A DNA stretch of 64,000 bases from Cohnella sp. AR92 (GTDB lineage: Bacteria > Bacillota > Bacilli > Paenibacillales > Paenibacillaceae): contig NZ_RZJR01000001.1 of NCBI RefSeq assembly GCF_003990975.1, forward strand, positions 62,001 to 126,000. The letters are read 5' to 3'. A model generated the notes under the pieces. That model was not told the DNA's origin and made no database searches. It saw only the letters and a program-made list of their open reading frames with translations. The translations under genes were made by a program, and so were the position numbers. Every line of letters starts with the position of its first letter. Position 1 is the stretch's first letter. Positions 17,913-25,332 of this stretch are shown here, piece by piece.

Positions 17913-18386
17913 ATGAATCAGAAATTCGCCCGGGCGGCGGGTTACATCTGCTTGGGGTTGGCGATTCTTACGGCGATTGGAATGGCTTTCTTCTTCTTAT
18001 GGATTCGGGAGCATGAAGACGAACGAATTCGCAAACAGGCGCTCCCCTGGCCGGATCGGGCGGCCGTCATCCGCGTTCTGAATTCGGAAGGCACCGAGGT
18101 CATTCGAGAGATTACGGATACGCGCCAGCTGTCGGAATGGAGCACCCGGATGAGGAGGGCGCCCCGAACGCATTTTGAGGAACCGGGGCCGGGCGGGCCT
18201 TTCTATCGGCTGGAGTTGAGGAGAGCGGATGAACAGCTGCTGGCCATCTTCATCGTGAGCGATTACCGGCAGTACGGCGCTAGTCTTGGCGGGCTGATAT
18301 ATCCCCCGAAGCCGAAGAAAAACGAGGTCTGGACGCTGTCCGAGAACATGGTTAGCGAATTAGTGGACACGGCGGCTCCGGCCTGA
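17913..18386 (+). CDS. Membrane-anchored hypothetical protein
   Basis: Not recognised. Of 157 residues, 10-32 form one membrane helix (YICLGLAILTAIGMAFFFLW); the rest is extracytoplasmic and mixed alpha/beta with FYRLELRRADEQLLAIFIVS. Purine-rich ribosome site GGGGAGGGGG. It probably forms an operon with the secreted stalk protein 23 bases downstream. Confidence 0.65.
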   Translation: MNQKFARAAGYICLGLAILTAIGMAFFFLWIREHEDERIRKQALPWPDRAAVIRVLNSEGTEVIREITDTRQLSEWSTRMRRAPRTHFEEPGPGGPFYRLELRRADEQLLAIFIVSDYRQYGASLGGLIYPPKPKKNEVWTLSENMVSELVDTAAPA

Positions 18387-18409
18387 GCGTTAATTGGAGG
18401 AGGATAAAC

Positions 18410-19615
18410 ATGCGAAGAAAATCATTAGCGAGTATGATCCTGGCAATCTTGCTATCCATTAGCCTTGTTGGAGGTGAGGCGGGAGCCGCGGATGCCCCGG
18501 ATACCGCATCGGGAGCAATTGGCGGAGACATCGCGAAGATGTACCGGGTTAACCATACATTAACGCTCAATTTGAAGGGATCAACAGCCACGCTGGACGG
18601 CAAAGCCTTACAATCCGACAAGCCAATCATTAAGAACGGAAGGGTCTATATTACGCTCCGCACCCTCTGGCTAAGCGGCGCCGCGGCGTCCGTCGCTTGG
18701 AATTCGAAGAAGCGGGAAGCCCTCATCGCGATGAAGCCGGAGGTAAAGGAATGGAGCACGGAGCTGGGGTTCCGCGTCGGATCGGATCAGCTGTGGCTGA
18801 ACGGAGAACCGCTCGGATATACGAAGATTCCGGCGCCGTTCCTGTCGGGCGGCCGGGTCTACATCCCGATTCAAGCGCTATCGCAGATGGGAGTGACCGC
18901 TTCGACCGCGCAAGGGCAGACGACGTTGAGATGGAGCGACAAGATCGTCGAGCTCAAGCAGCCGAGCTGGACGACCGATCAGGACACGGCGACCTTCTCT
19001 CTCCTGTATGAAACGACGATGTTCGCTCCGCAAGTGATGGTGTCGATGGGCGCAGGAGTCGGCGGCGGCGGCACCGGCCTTCTGAAAGAAGAGAACATCT
19101 CGATGGATGGCCGGGTATACAAGAGAATGGAGTATACGATCGGCGTTCGTCCCGGCGTCAATCTGCTTCAGGTGTATTCTCCTTCCGGAGCGGTCAATGA
19201 CTTCACGGTCTATCGGGAGCCTAATGACGCGAAGCCCGCGGAGATAAGATTAACGGATGACGGGATGCAATACTTGTCCGTAACCGCACCAACGTCCGGC
19301 TATGTGGAGGCGAAAGCAGGCGAAGCGATCCCTGTATCGGGCGCTCTGTTGAGGGATAATCCCTCCTTCGATAAGCTGACACTGACCCTCGAGAAGTACG
19401 AACCGTCCGGCCGGGGACTCGCTCATCAAATTTACGTGAAGGCAGGCTCCGTCGAGGTCGCGATCAAAGACGGCAAGTTCGCCGGGTCGATCGCCGCGAA
19501 CGATGGTCCCGGGTACTATCTGCTCTCGATTATCAGTCCGAAGTATATCCCGTATACAGAGACTGGGCCCGGCTCGACGAAGTGGGCGGAGATGGTCGTT
19601 AAGGTAGAGGAATAA
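18410..19615 (+). CDS. Secreted protein with copper-amine-oxidase-N stalk domains
   Basis: Exported protein of 401 residues. Signal peptide with RRK, hydrophobic core and a likely cut after GGEAGA-A. Two copper amine oxidase N-terminal-like modules follow (about 50-105 and 115-185), each with the pattern G-K/E-x-L..P.I..GRVYI..R.L, a fold common in Paenibacillus surface proteins. The C-terminal half is beta-rich and unassigned, with GPGYYLLSIISPKYIPY near the end. Probably cell-surface or envelope function; no enzymatic motif seen. Ribosome site GGAGGAGG. Confidence 0.75.
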   Translation: MRRKSLASMILAILLSISLVGGEAGAADAPDTASGAIGGDIAKMYRVNHTLTLNLKGSTATLDGKALQSDKPIIKNGRVYITLRTLWLSGAAASVAWNSKKREALIAMKPEVKEWSTELGFRVGSDQLWLNGEPLGYTKIPAPFLSGGRVYIPIQALSQMGVTASTAQGQTTLRWSDKIVELKQPSWTTDQDTATFSLLYETTMFAPQVMVSMGAGVGGGGTGLLKEENISMDGRVYKRMEYTIGVRPGVNLLQVYSPSGAVNDFTVYREPNDAKPAEIRLTDDGMQYLSVTAPTSGYVEAKAGEAIPVSGALLRDNPSFDKLTLTLEKYEPSGRGLAHQIYVKAGSVEVAIKDGKFAGSIAANDGPGYYLLSIISPKYIPYTETGPGSTKWAEMVVKVEE

Positions 19616-19750
19616 GCAGCACTGCAGAGTCTGGTGGCTGCTTCCAATGGCGGGCTTCTGTTGAAGGGGCTGATCGTCCATCTAACGGAAGAAGCCGCTG
19701 TTTGATAAAGCACGAAAGTGCACTTAGTGAAGCGGGTGTGTAAGCAAATC

Positions 19751-19787
19751 GACGGCAATAGGTGCAGAAATGCACCTATTTGCTGTC
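19751..19787. repeat. Perfect-stem intergenic hairpin with TGCA core
   Basis: TAGGTGCA-gaaa-TGCACCTA extended by GCAA/TTGC and GAC/GTC. A related AAGTGCACTT lies at 19715-19724 and a half copy AAGTGCAGAA near 19811. This looks like a member of a dispersed palindromic family and not a terminator, as no T-run follows. Confidence 0.5.
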
Positions 19788-19830
19788 TCGGTTCAAAAAA
19801 CGGGGGAAATAAGTGCAGAATCGCTTTTAA

Positions 19831-19866
19831 TTGGCTAGTTGGCTAGTTGGCTAGTTGGTTAGTTGG
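19831..19866. repeat. 8-bp tandem repeat TTGGCTAG, about 4.5 copies
   Basis: Three exact units, one TTGGTTAG and a partial TTGG. It lies in the 349-bp gene-free interval 19616-19964 with the hairpin and the thrC terminator. Confidence 0.85.
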
Positions 19867-19917
19867 AAGACGGGAGTTAGAGTTGATGTTAGAGTAGGGA
19901 GTCGCGCGTTCCACGTA

Positions 19918-19956
19918 AAAAACCTGCCGACCGCGATAAGCGGCCCGGCAGGTTTA
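19918..19956 (-). terminator. Intrinsic terminator of thrC
   Basis: Read on the minus strand: AAACCTGCCG, inner CCGC/GCGG, CGGCAGGTTT and a run of T, nine bases after the thrC stop. Confidence 0.88.
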
Positions 19957-19964
19957 GCTTTGTC

Positions 19965-21353
19965 TTAAAAGAACTTCAGAATCTCGGCCTTCACTTCGCC
20001 ATTCGTTCCGCCGACGCGCGTCTGATGCTGCGGCTTGTCGAACAGCGCTTCGATCTGCGGCGGGAACGTCTGCTCGATCCCGATCAGCTCGATCGCTTCG
20101 TTGAACTTCGCCGGATGCGCGGTCGAGAGGGCGACGGTCACTTCGTCCTCTTCCGTGAACTTCTCGGCAGCCGCGACTCCGCAAGCGGTGTGCGGATCGA
20201 GCAGGTAGCTGTAATCGTCGTTATACTTCCCGATGATAGCCAAGCTCTCGTCGTTCTGCACGCCGTAGGCGACGAAGTCCTTCTGCACTTGAGCGAGCTT
20301 CTCCGCCGGGATGGCGATCTTGCCTTCCTTCTTGAAGGAATCCATCAAGGAGGCGGTCGTCGCGGCGTCTTCGCCGTACAGGTAATACAGGTAACGCTCG
20401 AAGTTGCTGGCGACTTGAATGTCCATCGACGGGCTGTACGTCATGTGGAACTCGCCCGGCTGATAGATGCCTTCGTTCACGAAGCGCTCCAGGATGTTGT
20501 TCTCGTTCGTCGCGAGGATCAGCTTGCCGACGTTCAGGCCCATTCGCTTAGCGAGATACCCGGCGAAGATGTCGCCGAAGTTGCCGGTCGGCACGCTGAA
20601 GTTGACCGGGCCGGCGTGCCCTTGCTTCGCCAGCTGGAAGGCGGCGTAGAAGTAGTACACGGTCTGCGCCAGAACGCGGGCGATGTTGATGGAGTTGATC
20701 GCGCGCAGGTGGTACTCCTGCTTGAACTTGACGTCGGCGAACAGCTCCTTGATGATGCGCTGGCAGTCGTCGAAGTTGCCGTCGACGGACAGATTCAGCA
20801 CATTGGCGTCGTCCACGGTCGTCATCTGCAGCTCCTGCACCTTGCTCACCTTGCCGTGAGGATGAAGGATGGCGATCCGAATGCCTTCCTTGCCGCGCAC
20901 GCCCTCGATCGCCGAAGCCCCCGTGTCTCCGGATGTCGCCCCGAGGATATGGATGATCGAATTCGTTTTCCGCGAGATATAGGAATACAGATTGCCCAGG
21001 AACTGCAGGGCAACGTCCTTGAAGGCGAAGGTCGGTCCGTGGAACAGCTCCAGAATGTGCAGGTTGTTGTTCACGCGGAGAACCGGAGTGACTTCCTCGT
21101 GACGGAACGTTCCGTAGCTGTCATCGACAAGCTTCTTCAGGTCCTCGCGCGGGATCTCCCCGCTCGTGAATAGAGAGAATACTTCCAGCGCAAGCTCCGG
21201 GTAGGAGAGCTTCCGCCACTGCGCTAGCGTGTCGGCCGACAGCTGCGGGATATGCTTTGGAACGAGCAAGCCGCCATCGTCGGCCAGTCCCATAAGGACG
21301 GAGTCGATGAAGCCGATCGCTTCCACCTGGCCCCTAGTGCTGATGTAGTCCAT
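19965..21353 (-). CDS. thrC: Threonine synthase
   Basis: PLP enzyme converting O-phosphohomoserine to threonine. The 462-residue product is of the long (E. coli/yeast-like) class: N-terminal MDYISTRGQ, PLP lysine in GPTFAFKDVALQFLG, and ILGATSGDTGASAIEG for the phosphate loop. The ATG at 21353 has AAGGGG six bases upstream; an ATG at 21386 lies before the likely transcription start and has no ribosome site. Own promoter and terminator indicate a single-gene unit. Confidence 0.93.
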   Translation of the reverse strand: MDYISTRGQVEAIGFIDSVLMGLADDGGLLVPKHIPQLSADTLAQWRKLSYPELALEVFSLFTSGEIPREDLKKLVDDSYGTFRHEEVTPVLRVNNNLHILELFHGPTFAFKDVALQFLGNLYSYISRKTNSIIHILGATSGDTGASAIEGVRGKEGIRIAILHPHGKVSKVQELQMTTVDDANVLNLSVDGNFDDCQRIIKELFADVKFKQEYHLRAINSINIARVLAQTVYYFYAAFQLAKQGHAGPVNFSVPTGNFGDIFAGYLAKRMGLNVGKLILATNENNILERFVNEGIYQPGEFHMTYSPSMDIQVASNFERYLYYLYGEDAATTASLMDSFKKEGKIAIPAEKLAQVQKDFVAYGVQNDESLAIIGKYNDDYSYLLDPHTACGVAAAEKFTEEDEVTVALSTAHPAKFNEAIELIGIEQTFPPQIEALFDKPQHQTRVGGTNGEVKAEILKFF

Positions 21354-21384
21354 AACGATCCCCTTGTTCGTGCGATTTTCACTC

Positions 21385-21414
21385 ATTGTAACAAAAATTG
21401 CAGGGGTTTCCCAA
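21385..21414 (-). promoter_or_regulatory. Promoter of thrC
   Basis: TTGGGA, 18-bp spacer, TACAAT on the minus strand. It places the RNA start near 21378, which supports the internal start codon for thrC. Confidence 0.5.
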
Positions 21415-21424
21415 CCACTTTCAC

Positions 21425-21462
21425 AAAAAAAGCCCGAAATCCTTGGAAAAGGACTTCGGGCG
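21425..21462 (-). terminator. Intrinsic terminator of fbaA
   Basis: Minus-strand stem GCCCGAAGTCCTT / AAGGATTTCGGGC (one G-T pair) followed by TTTTTTT. Confidence 0.9.
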
Positions 21463-21484
21463 CTTGAAGCTCGGGCGAGGAAAA

Positions 21485-22342
21485 TTAAGCCTTGCCGTTG
21501 GAGCCGAATTCGCGGATCTTGCCGATAACCGTTTGCTTGATGGCTTCGCGGCCAGGACCGATGAACTTGCGCGGATCGTAAACGGTGGCGTTGCCTGCGA
21601 GAACCTCGCGAACAGCCTTGGTGAATTCGATTTGGTTCTCGGTGTTCACGTTGATCTTAGCCGTTCCGAGCGAAACCGACTTCTTGATTTGCTCGGTCGG
21701 GATGCCCGTGCCGCCGTGCAGAACGAGCGGAAGGTTGATCGTCTTGCAGATTTCTTCCATCTCCTTGAAGCCCAGCTTCGGTTCGCCCTTGTAAGGACCG
21801 TGTACGGAGCCCAGAGCCGGAGCAAGGCAGTCGATGCCCGTGCGCTCAACGAGCTCGAGGCATTCCTTCGGATCCGCGTAGATAACGCCGTCCGCGATAA
21901 CGTCGTCTTCTTGGCCGCCAACCGTGCCGAGCTCGGCTTCGACGGATACGCCGCGAGCATGAGCGTATTCAACGACTTGCTTCGTCGTAGCGACGTTCTC
22001 TTCGAACGGATGGTGGGAAGCGTCGATCATGACGGAAGTGAAGCCTGCGTCGATAGCCGCTTTGCACTTATCGAAGCTGGAGCCGTGGTCGAGGTGGATG
22101 GCAACCGGAACCGTGATCTTGGACTCTTCGATCAGAGCCTTAACGATAGCGGTAACGACCTTGAAGCCGCCCATGTACTTAGCCGCGCCTTCGGATACGC
22201 CGAGGATAACCGGGGATTGCTCGGTTTGAGCGGCGTCCAGAATCGCTTGCGTCCACTCCAGGTTGTTGATGTTGAATTGACCTACCGCATAACCTTCTTT
22301 GAGTGCTTTGTTCAGCATGTCCTTCATGGATTCCAATGCCAT
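21485..22342 (-). CDS. fbaA: Fructose-1,6-bisphosphate aldolase, class II
   Basis: Zinc aldolase of glycolysis and gluconeogenesis. The 285-residue product has the class II signatures [13 protein letters not shown] (zinc His, about 78-90), [20 protein letters not shown], the zinc His in [15 protein letters not shown], and VLHGGTGIP. Start [13 protein letters not shown] with a ribosome site AGGAGGC. Codon use is highly biased to the preferred codons of the host, as expected for an abundant enzyme. Confidence 0.96.
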   Translation of the reverse strand: MALESMKDMLNKALKEGYAVGQFNINNLEWTQAILDAAQTEQSPVILGVSEGAAKYMGGFKVVTAIVKALIEESKITVPVAIHLDHGSSFDKCKAAIDAGFTSVMIDASHHPFEENVATTKQVVEYAHARGVSVEAELGTVGGQEDDVIADGVIYADPKECLELVERTGIDCLAPALGSVHGPYKGEPKLGFKEMEEICKTINLPLVLHGGTGIPTEQIKKSVSLGTAKINVNTENQIEFTKAVREVLAGNATVYDPRKFIGPGREAIKQTVIGKIREFGSNGKA

Positions 22343-22545
22343 TGTTGATTGCCTCCTACACTGTTTTTAAGATCATTGCTTCTATGGTCTTGCCGCAAAT
22401 CCCGATCGGGACACGGTCTGCGGGAATTGTTCGTCAGCCTAGTCTCTCCTAATTGGCATTCTTGCACGCCAGCGGCCATCGCGACACCAGGCAGCTCCCA
22501 GCAGGCTTGTCCTCCAATCTCCTGTCTCTGTAATTCAATTTCCTA

Positions 22546-22551
22546 TTATAC
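22546..22551 (-). promoter_or_regulatory. Probable -10 box of fbaA
   Basis: TATAAT on the minus strand about 200 bases before fbaA; the -35 region is weak. The gene-free stretch 22343-22872 otherwise holds a long fbaA leader and, on the plus strand, one 92-codon open frame (22573-22851) that has no support as a gene. Confidence 0.35.
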
Positions 22552-22872
22552 ATCATCTCTCGGATTTTAGCCGTGTTTCGAATCAAAAAACGAACCTTTT
22601 CCCGCGGTTTTTGTTCCGGCAAGGTGTGTAAGCGCTACCTTCTGGAAGGGGGAGGAAGATGTCGTGGCAGGTTGTTCCATCTGTCAGAACGGGGAGGATG
22701 GTGCAGCTTTATGGAGGGTGCTAGAAATGACGGTATGAGCGAGTTTCAGTGGATAATTATGGGTACCGCAAGACGTTTGCTTAGAAAAAAGGCTGATGGG
22801 CAGGAGGAGCGGTCTAGGTTGATGGCGAAGTGTCGATTAAAGGAAGTTTAATGAAGAGAGGAGCAGTTCCTA

Positions 22873-23751
22873 ATGCGCAAAGTATTAGTGATCGGCGGGA
22901 CTAGGTTCTTCGGCAAGAAGCTGGTGAAGCGATTGATCCGGAGCGGAGTGGATGTCACCGTCTTAACCAGGGGGCAGGCTCCCGATGAGTTCGGAGACGC
23001 GGTGCGGCGGTTGACGGTGGATCGCCAGGATGAGGACGCCTTGCATCGAGCGCTTGGGAACGAGACCTATGATGTGGTATACGATAACATCTGCTATTCA
23101 GCTGAACAGGCGGAAGCGGCCGTTCGGCTCTTCGAAGGAAGAGCGGGAAGGTATATTGTTACTTCCTCGCGCAGTGTTTATCCGTTTGGCGGTCCGGCCA
23201 AAAGGGAAGAGGAGGTAGATCCATATTCCTATCCGCTTCCGGACGAGTATTCTAAGGATACGGATTATGCGGAAGGCAAGCGGCTGGTGGAAGCAGTGAT
23301 ATTCCAGAAGGCTCCATTCCCGGCAGCGGCGGTGCGTTTCCCGGTTGTGTTAGGCAATGACGATTATACCCGCCGACTGCTTCTTCATATTGAGCTCGTT
23401 CAGCAAGGCTTGCCGATCGGAATGCCGAAGCCCCACGCGCCGGTATCGTTTATCAGCTCCGACGAGGCCGCGGACTTCCTCTTCTGGCTCGGATCTTCGA
23501 AGCTAACGGGACCGGTAAATGCTTGCTCCAAAGGAGTGATTTCTCCTGGCGGAATCGTTGCCCTTATCGAAGAAGCCGTGAATCGCAAGGCGTCTATCGT
23601 TAGCCTGGAGGATGTCCCGCAGGAGCAGCATTCACCATATGGGGTACCCGACGACTGGCATATGGATACGAACAAAGCGGAAGAGGCAGGGTTCGCATTC
23701 GGGCCGCTTGAAGCCTGGCTGCCAGCGTTGATTCGGGAGCTTGCTCGTTAG
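22873..23751 (+). CDS. NAD-dependent epimerase/dehydratase-like protein
   Basis: Extended short-chain dehydrogenase fold. The 292-residue product has the nucleotide loop VLVIGGTRFFGKKLV (GxxGxxG, residues 4-18) and TSSRSVYPFGG, with the Ser and Tyr in catalytic positions, although the YxxxK motif is relaxed to YAEGK. The family includes bacterial relatives of CSP41-type RNA-binding SDRs; substrate unknown. Ribosome site GAGAGGAG. Its stop lies 20 bases from the hisS stop, convergent. Confidence 0.8.
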   Translation: MRKVLVIGGTRFFGKKLVKRLIRSGVDVTVLTRGQAPDEFGDAVRRLTVDRQDEDALHRALGNETYDVVYDNICYSAEQAEAAVRLFEGRAGRYIVTSSRSVYPFGGPAKREEEVDPYSYPLPDEYSKDTDYAEGKRLVEAVIFQKAPFPAAAVRFPVVLGNDDYTRRLLLHIELVQQGLPIGMPKPHAPVSFISSDEAADFLFWLGSSKLTGPVNACSKGVISPGGIVALIEEAVNRKASIVSLEDVPQEQHSPYGVPDDWHMDTNKAEEAGFAFGPLEAWLPALIRELAR

Positions 23752-23770
23752 CAAAAGGAAGCACGAGCAT

Positions 23771-25069
23771 TTACATATACTTCGACACGATATAAATCGC
23801 CTCTTCGACGTCCGCCAGCCGCTCGGTTTGATTGGCCATGTCCTTAAGCAGTACCTTCCCTTGCTCGCGCTCCTCCTCGCCGATGAGGATGGCGAACCGC
23901 GCTCCTGCCGCCGAAGCCGAGCCCAGCGAACGCTTCAGCTTCCGGCCGCTCGTATCGAGGCTGGCGCGGATGCCTTCCGCCCGCAGGAGAGCTGCCGTAC
24001 GCAGGGCATCGGCGGTCGCGGAGACCCCGATGGGGATGACGGCTGCCAGAGGCGCCGCCGGTTGACGCTGGAGGGCGGATTCCCTTTCGCGTAGATGAGC
24101 CATGATGGACTCCATGCCGAACGAGAGGCCGACGGTCGGATAGTCGAGGTCCTCCCGTCCGGCGAGCTTGCCGATAATGGCGTCGTAGCGGCCGCCTCCT
24201 CCCAGGCTGGACGAGAAGCTGCCGGTGGCGTCGAAGATCTCGTAGACCGTTCCGGTATAGAACGACAGCCCGCGCGAGAGGAAAAGATCGAATTCGCACG
24301 TCTCGTTCAGACCGACCTGGGAGAGCAGATTCTGAAGAGAGCGGACCTGCCGCGCCCCAAGGCTCGTCTCCAGGTCGTACGAAGCAGCGGCTTGCTCGAA
24401 CGTCGGCCGCTCCCGAGCACCGAGCAGCCGGCCGATCGCCTCGATCGTCGAACCACCGATTCCCTTCTCGCCAAGCTCGCCTAGAACGTTTTCCGGCCCG
24501 ATTTTCTCCAGCTTATCCAGCGTCAGCATGACCGACGAGGTCTCGGAGTCCGGAACGCCCATTCTGTTCAGCAGTTCTCCTAAGAAAAGCCGATTGTTCC
24601 ACTTGATCGTAATCGGAATATTCAGCCTCTTGAAAGCCTCGGCGGCCAGCAGCATCAGCTCGGCTTCGGTCTCTTCACCGGGAGCCCCCGTCACGTCCAC
24701 GTCGCACTGCAGGAATTCGCGCAGCCGCCCGCGCTTCACCGGCCCGTCCCGGAACACCTTGCCGAATTCATACCGCCGGAAGGGGAGCTCGATGCCGGGG
24801 TTCCACGCGACCACCTTGGAGAACGGAATCGTCAGGTCGTAGCGGAGGCCGAGACGGCGCTCTCCTTGATCGCTAAGCTTGTAGATCTCCTTCTGAATCT
24901 CGTCCCCGCCCGCGTACTTCGCCGTCAGCAGCTCAAGCTCGTTCAGGATAGCCGTGTCCATTCCGCGGAAGCCGTAGAGCTCGAACACCTCCCGAAGCGT
25001 GGACTGAACGGCCGTTCTCAGCTCCTGCTCGTCTCCGAAGAAATCGTACGTTCCTTTGACATTCTGCAT
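23771..25069 (-). CDS. hisS: Histidyl-tRNA synthetase
   Basis: Class II synthetase charging tRNA-His, 432 residues. Motif 2 is in KVFRDGPVKRGRLREFLQCD, the histidine-specific loops are LSRGLSFYTGTVYEI and GGGGRYD, and motif 3 is in TVGLSFGMES. A C-terminal anticodon-binding domain follows (about 330-432). ATG at 25069 was chosen because AAAGGA lies nine bases upstream; an ATG at 25078 would have no spacing. The gene is preceded by a leader with a short ORF and a terminator (see separate entries), so expression is probably set by histidine supply. Confidence 0.94.
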   Translation of the reverse strand: MQNVKGTYDFFGDEQELRTAVQSTLREVFELYGFRGMDTAILNELELLTAKYAGGDEIQKEIYKLSDQGERRLGLRYDLTIPFSKVVAWNPGIELPFRRYEFGKVFRDGPVKRGRLREFLQCDVDVTGAPGEETEAELMLLAAEAFKRLNIPITIKWNNRLFLGELLNRMGVPDSETSSVMLTLDKLEKIGPENVLGELGEKGIGGSTIEAIGRLLGARERPTFEQAAASYDLETSLGARQVRSLQNLLSQVGLNETCEFDLFLSRGLSFYTGTVYEIFDATGSFSSSLGGGGRYDAIIGKLAGREDLDYPTVGLSFGMESIMAHLRERESALQRQPAAPLAAVIPIGVSATADALRTAALLRAEGIRASLDTSGRKLKRSLGSASAAGARFAILIGEEEREQGKVLLKDMANQTERLADVEEAIYIVSKYM

Positions 25070-25092
25070 GTTCCCCATTCCTTTCCGGTTGG

Positions 25093-25198
25093 AAAATAAA
25101 AAACGCGCAGGACCTCTTGGTCCTGCGCGTTCTATGCCGCAGGGAGGCCAACGCGAGATGCGCTAGCCCTCCCTGAATGGAATCAGGAGTACTAGCGC
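25093..25198 (-). promoter_or_regulatory. Transcription attenuator in the hisS leader
   Basis: Read on the minus strand: segment 1 (25198-25183) pairs with segment 2 (25176-25160) through GCGCTAG/CTAGCGC and CCTGA/TCAGG. Segment 2 can instead pair with segment 3 (AGGGAGG 25174-25168 with CCTCCCT 25147-25141). Segment 3 can pair with segment 4 (CCTGCG 25143-25138 with CGCAGG 25127-25122; also CGCGTT 25155-25150 with AACGCG 25131-25126). Segment 4 and 5 form a perfect 13-bp terminator (25131-25119 / 25114-25102) followed by T-rich sequence. A ribosome at the leader stop would mask segment 1 and favour the terminator; stalling at the His codons would leave segment 1 free and favour read-through. 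Confidence 0.7.
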
Positions 25199-25242
25199 TG
25201 CTTGTAATGGTAATGAAGTTGTCCAAGTGCGATCGCGTTCAT
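25192..25242 (-). CDS. hisS leader peptide with His-Tyr-His-Tyr
   Basis: A 16-codon ORF, MNAIALGQLHYHYKQR, with a strong ribosome site AGGAAGGGGA eight bases before the ATG. Its TAG stop lies inside the 5' arm of the first leader hairpin. The first His codon is 17 bases before that arm. Only two His codons are present, fewer than in enterobacterial his leaders, so histidine sensing is inferred from position and not from a long His run. Confidence 0.65.
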   Translation of the reverse strand: MNAIALGQLHYHYKQR

Positions 25243-25274
25243 GGAACCGATCCCCTTCCTTCATCATTGGAGCC

Positions 25275-25303
25275 ATTATAGCGGAACGTTCGAGCGCTGG
25301 CAA
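25275..25303 (-). promoter_or_regulatory. Promoter of the hisS leader
   Basis: TTGCCA, 17-bp spacer, TATAAT on the minus strand; RNA start expected near 25268, about 26 bases before the leader ATG. Confidence 0.75.
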
Positions 25304-25332
25304 GGGGGCTACTTTGCGGGTAAAGCCTGAAT

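Noticed and set aside
22573..22851. 92-codon plus-strand frame between fbaA and the epimerase gene
   Set aside because: No ribosome site, Arg/Gly/Cys-rich composition without a recognisable fold, and it begins next to the fbaA promoter region.
25093..25268. T-box riboswitch before hisS
   Set aside because: The T-box sequence and specifier-loop layout are absent; the leader fits ribosome-mediated attenuation better.
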